The notes beneath the pieces are model-generated. The model was given only the letters and a program-made list of their open reading frames with translations. It ran no database searches and was not told where the DNA came from. Both the position numbers and the translations under genes were made by a program. DNA of 7,355 nucleotides from Gemmatimonadota bacterium. Its GTDB lineage: Bacteria > Latescibacterota > UBA2968 > UBA8231. Below, one piece after another: positions 6,689-7,355 of the stretch. Numbering within the stretch: position 1 is the stretch's first letter; each line of letters starts with the position of its first letter. The DNA lies in contig VXZF01000549.1 of the NCBI GenBank assembly GCA_009845645.1, positions 3,512-10,866 of the forward strand, in the 5' to 3' direction.

Positions 6689-6691
6689 CTA
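6689..6691 (-). other. in-frame TAG splitting the rel coding sequence
   Basis: The codons read GAA ATG TAC CGA TAG TTG AGC, all in one frame, so the hydrolase part ends exactly where the synthetase part continues. The interval between the LED motif before it and the QERED motif after it has about the same length as in intact Rel proteins recalled from memory, so no sequence seems to have been gained or lost. It is a single stop substitution in the linker between the two catalytic domains. Confidence 0.9.
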
Positions 6692-7351
6692 TCGGTACAT
6701 TTCGGTTTCGAGAAACTTGAGACTTTGGTCCTCCAGTTGCCAGCGGATTCGCGCCATCCCAAAGCGGTGAGCCAGCGGCGCGTACACTTCGAGCGTTTCG
6801 CTCGCGGTACGCTCGCGGGATTGGGGGCTTAGGTATTGGAGCGTGCGCATGTTGTGCAAGCGATCGGCCAGCTTAATGAATATGACGCGAATGTCCTTGA
6901 ACATGGAGATCAGCAATTTGCGATAGGTCTCGGCTTGGCGTTCCTCGCGGCTTTCGCAGGTTATCTGATCGATTTTGGTAACCCCGTTAATCAGTTCGGC
7001 GATCTCTTCGCCGAATTGTTCGGAGACCTCCGCATACGTGGCCGGCGTATCCTCGATGACGTCGTGCAAGAGCCCGGCGGCGACCGTAGTGTGGTCCATG
7101 CGGAGTTGCGCTAAAATTCGGGCGACTTCGACACAATGGGCTATGAATGGCTCGCCGGACTTGCGAACCTGGTCCTTGTGATGCTCCTTGGCAAAGTGGT
7201 AGGCGCGATTGATCAGCGCGAAATCGGCTTGGTCGTTGCAGGAGGCGACCTCGATCAGCAGCGCTTCCAGCCGCTCTTCGTCGCCTGCCTGCTTGACGAG
7301 CTCGTCCAAGTAAGTAGGAGCCGGAGGATGTGTGGGAGTGGTTTCGACCAT
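6689..7351 (-). CDS. rel: Rel/SpoT family protein, N-terminal part: HD-domain (p)ppGpp hydrolase
   Basis: This 220-residue part holds the HD domain that removes pyrophosphate from (p)ppGpp in a Mn-dependent reaction. The visible metal-site residues are H72 in FIAHCVEVA (69-77), H96-D97 with E100-D101 in HDVIEDT (96-102), and D163 in KLADRLHNMRT (160-170). The segment ends with YAPLAHRFGMARIRWQLED (190-208), the helices that normally lead into the synthetase, then MYR and TAG. With the downstream part the total is about 725 residues, the normal length of a bifunctional Rel. The start ATG (7349-7351) is followed by a low-complexity Pro/Thr stretch. Only four more bases are in the window, and the frame stays open to the edge, so the ribosome site cannot be checked and the true start could lie further upstream. 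Alone, this part would resemble a small alarmone hydrolase. Confidence 0.85.
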   Translation of the reverse strand: MVETTPTHPPAPTYLDELVKQAGDEERLEALLIEVASCNDQADFALINRAYHFAKEHHKDQVRKSGEPFIAHCVEVARILAQLRMDHTTVAAGLLHDVIEDTPATYAEVSEQFGEEIAELINGVTKIDQITCESREERQAETYRKLLISMFKDIRVIFIKLADRLHNMRTLQYLSPQSRERTASETLEVYAPLAHRFGMARIRWQLEDQSLKFLETEMYR

Positions 7352-7355
7352 GAGA

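Noticed and set aside
6689..6691. Genome-wide amber recoding (TAG as sense) to explain the split rel
   Set aside because: mpl, the lamin-tail gene and the rel C-terminal part all end at TAG at their expected family lengths, and no recoding tRNA or element is visible in the window.
6206..6832. Plus-strand open frame of 208 codons opposite rel
   Set aside because: It is antisense to conserved synthetase and hydrolase codons on both sides of the TAG and has no recognisable motif.

Overview
The window carries chromosomal housekeeping and envelope genes on both strands, GC-rich by eye except for one short AT-rich intergenic patch. It looks like a diderm (Gram-negative-type) bacterium. Mpl recycles meso-diaminopimelate-type peptidoglycan, there is a polyprenyl-phosphate-type glycosyltransferase, and two exported-type proteins (an ASPIC/UnbV protein and a lamin-tail protein) belong to families common in uncultured environmental phyla such as Latescibacteria-, Poribacteria- or Acidobacteria-like lineages. 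The phylum cannot be settled from this window.

Layout: 1-555 (+) is the 3' end of an FG-GAP/ASPIC-UnbV protein. A complete tRNA-Val(CAC) follows at 594-670 (+) with a strong intrinsic terminator. A second hairpin terminates the opposing secreted lamin-tail-domain gene (772-1446, -). An AT-rich patch with an inverted repeat lies upstream of that gene. Next come mpl (1612-3039, -) and, divergent from it, a family 2 glycosyltransferase (3150-4118, +). The glycosyltransferase overlaps tail to tail with hisC (4107-5171, -). hisC sits 2 nt downstream of a rel locus (5174-7351, -), which reaches almost to the window edge.

The rel locus is the main point of interest. A full-length bifunctional (p)ppGpp synthetase/hydrolase is encoded in a single frame but is interrupted by one in-frame TAG at 6689-6691, between the HD hydrolase and the synthetase-TGS-ACT part. 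Both halves keep their catalytic motifs. TAG also ends mpl, the lamin-tail gene and rel itself, so general amber recoding is unlikely. The remaining options are a true two-gene split with translational restart, readthrough, a recent nonsense mutation, or a sequence error.

Other notable points are a consensus-like promoter placed so that mpl mRNA would be leaderless, the tight rel-hisC junction with a GTG start and no clear Shine-Dalgarno, and a 12-nt convergent gene overlap. I found no CRISPR array, insertion sequence, prophage or evident novel multi-gene system. The split rel is the strongest candidate for something unusual.
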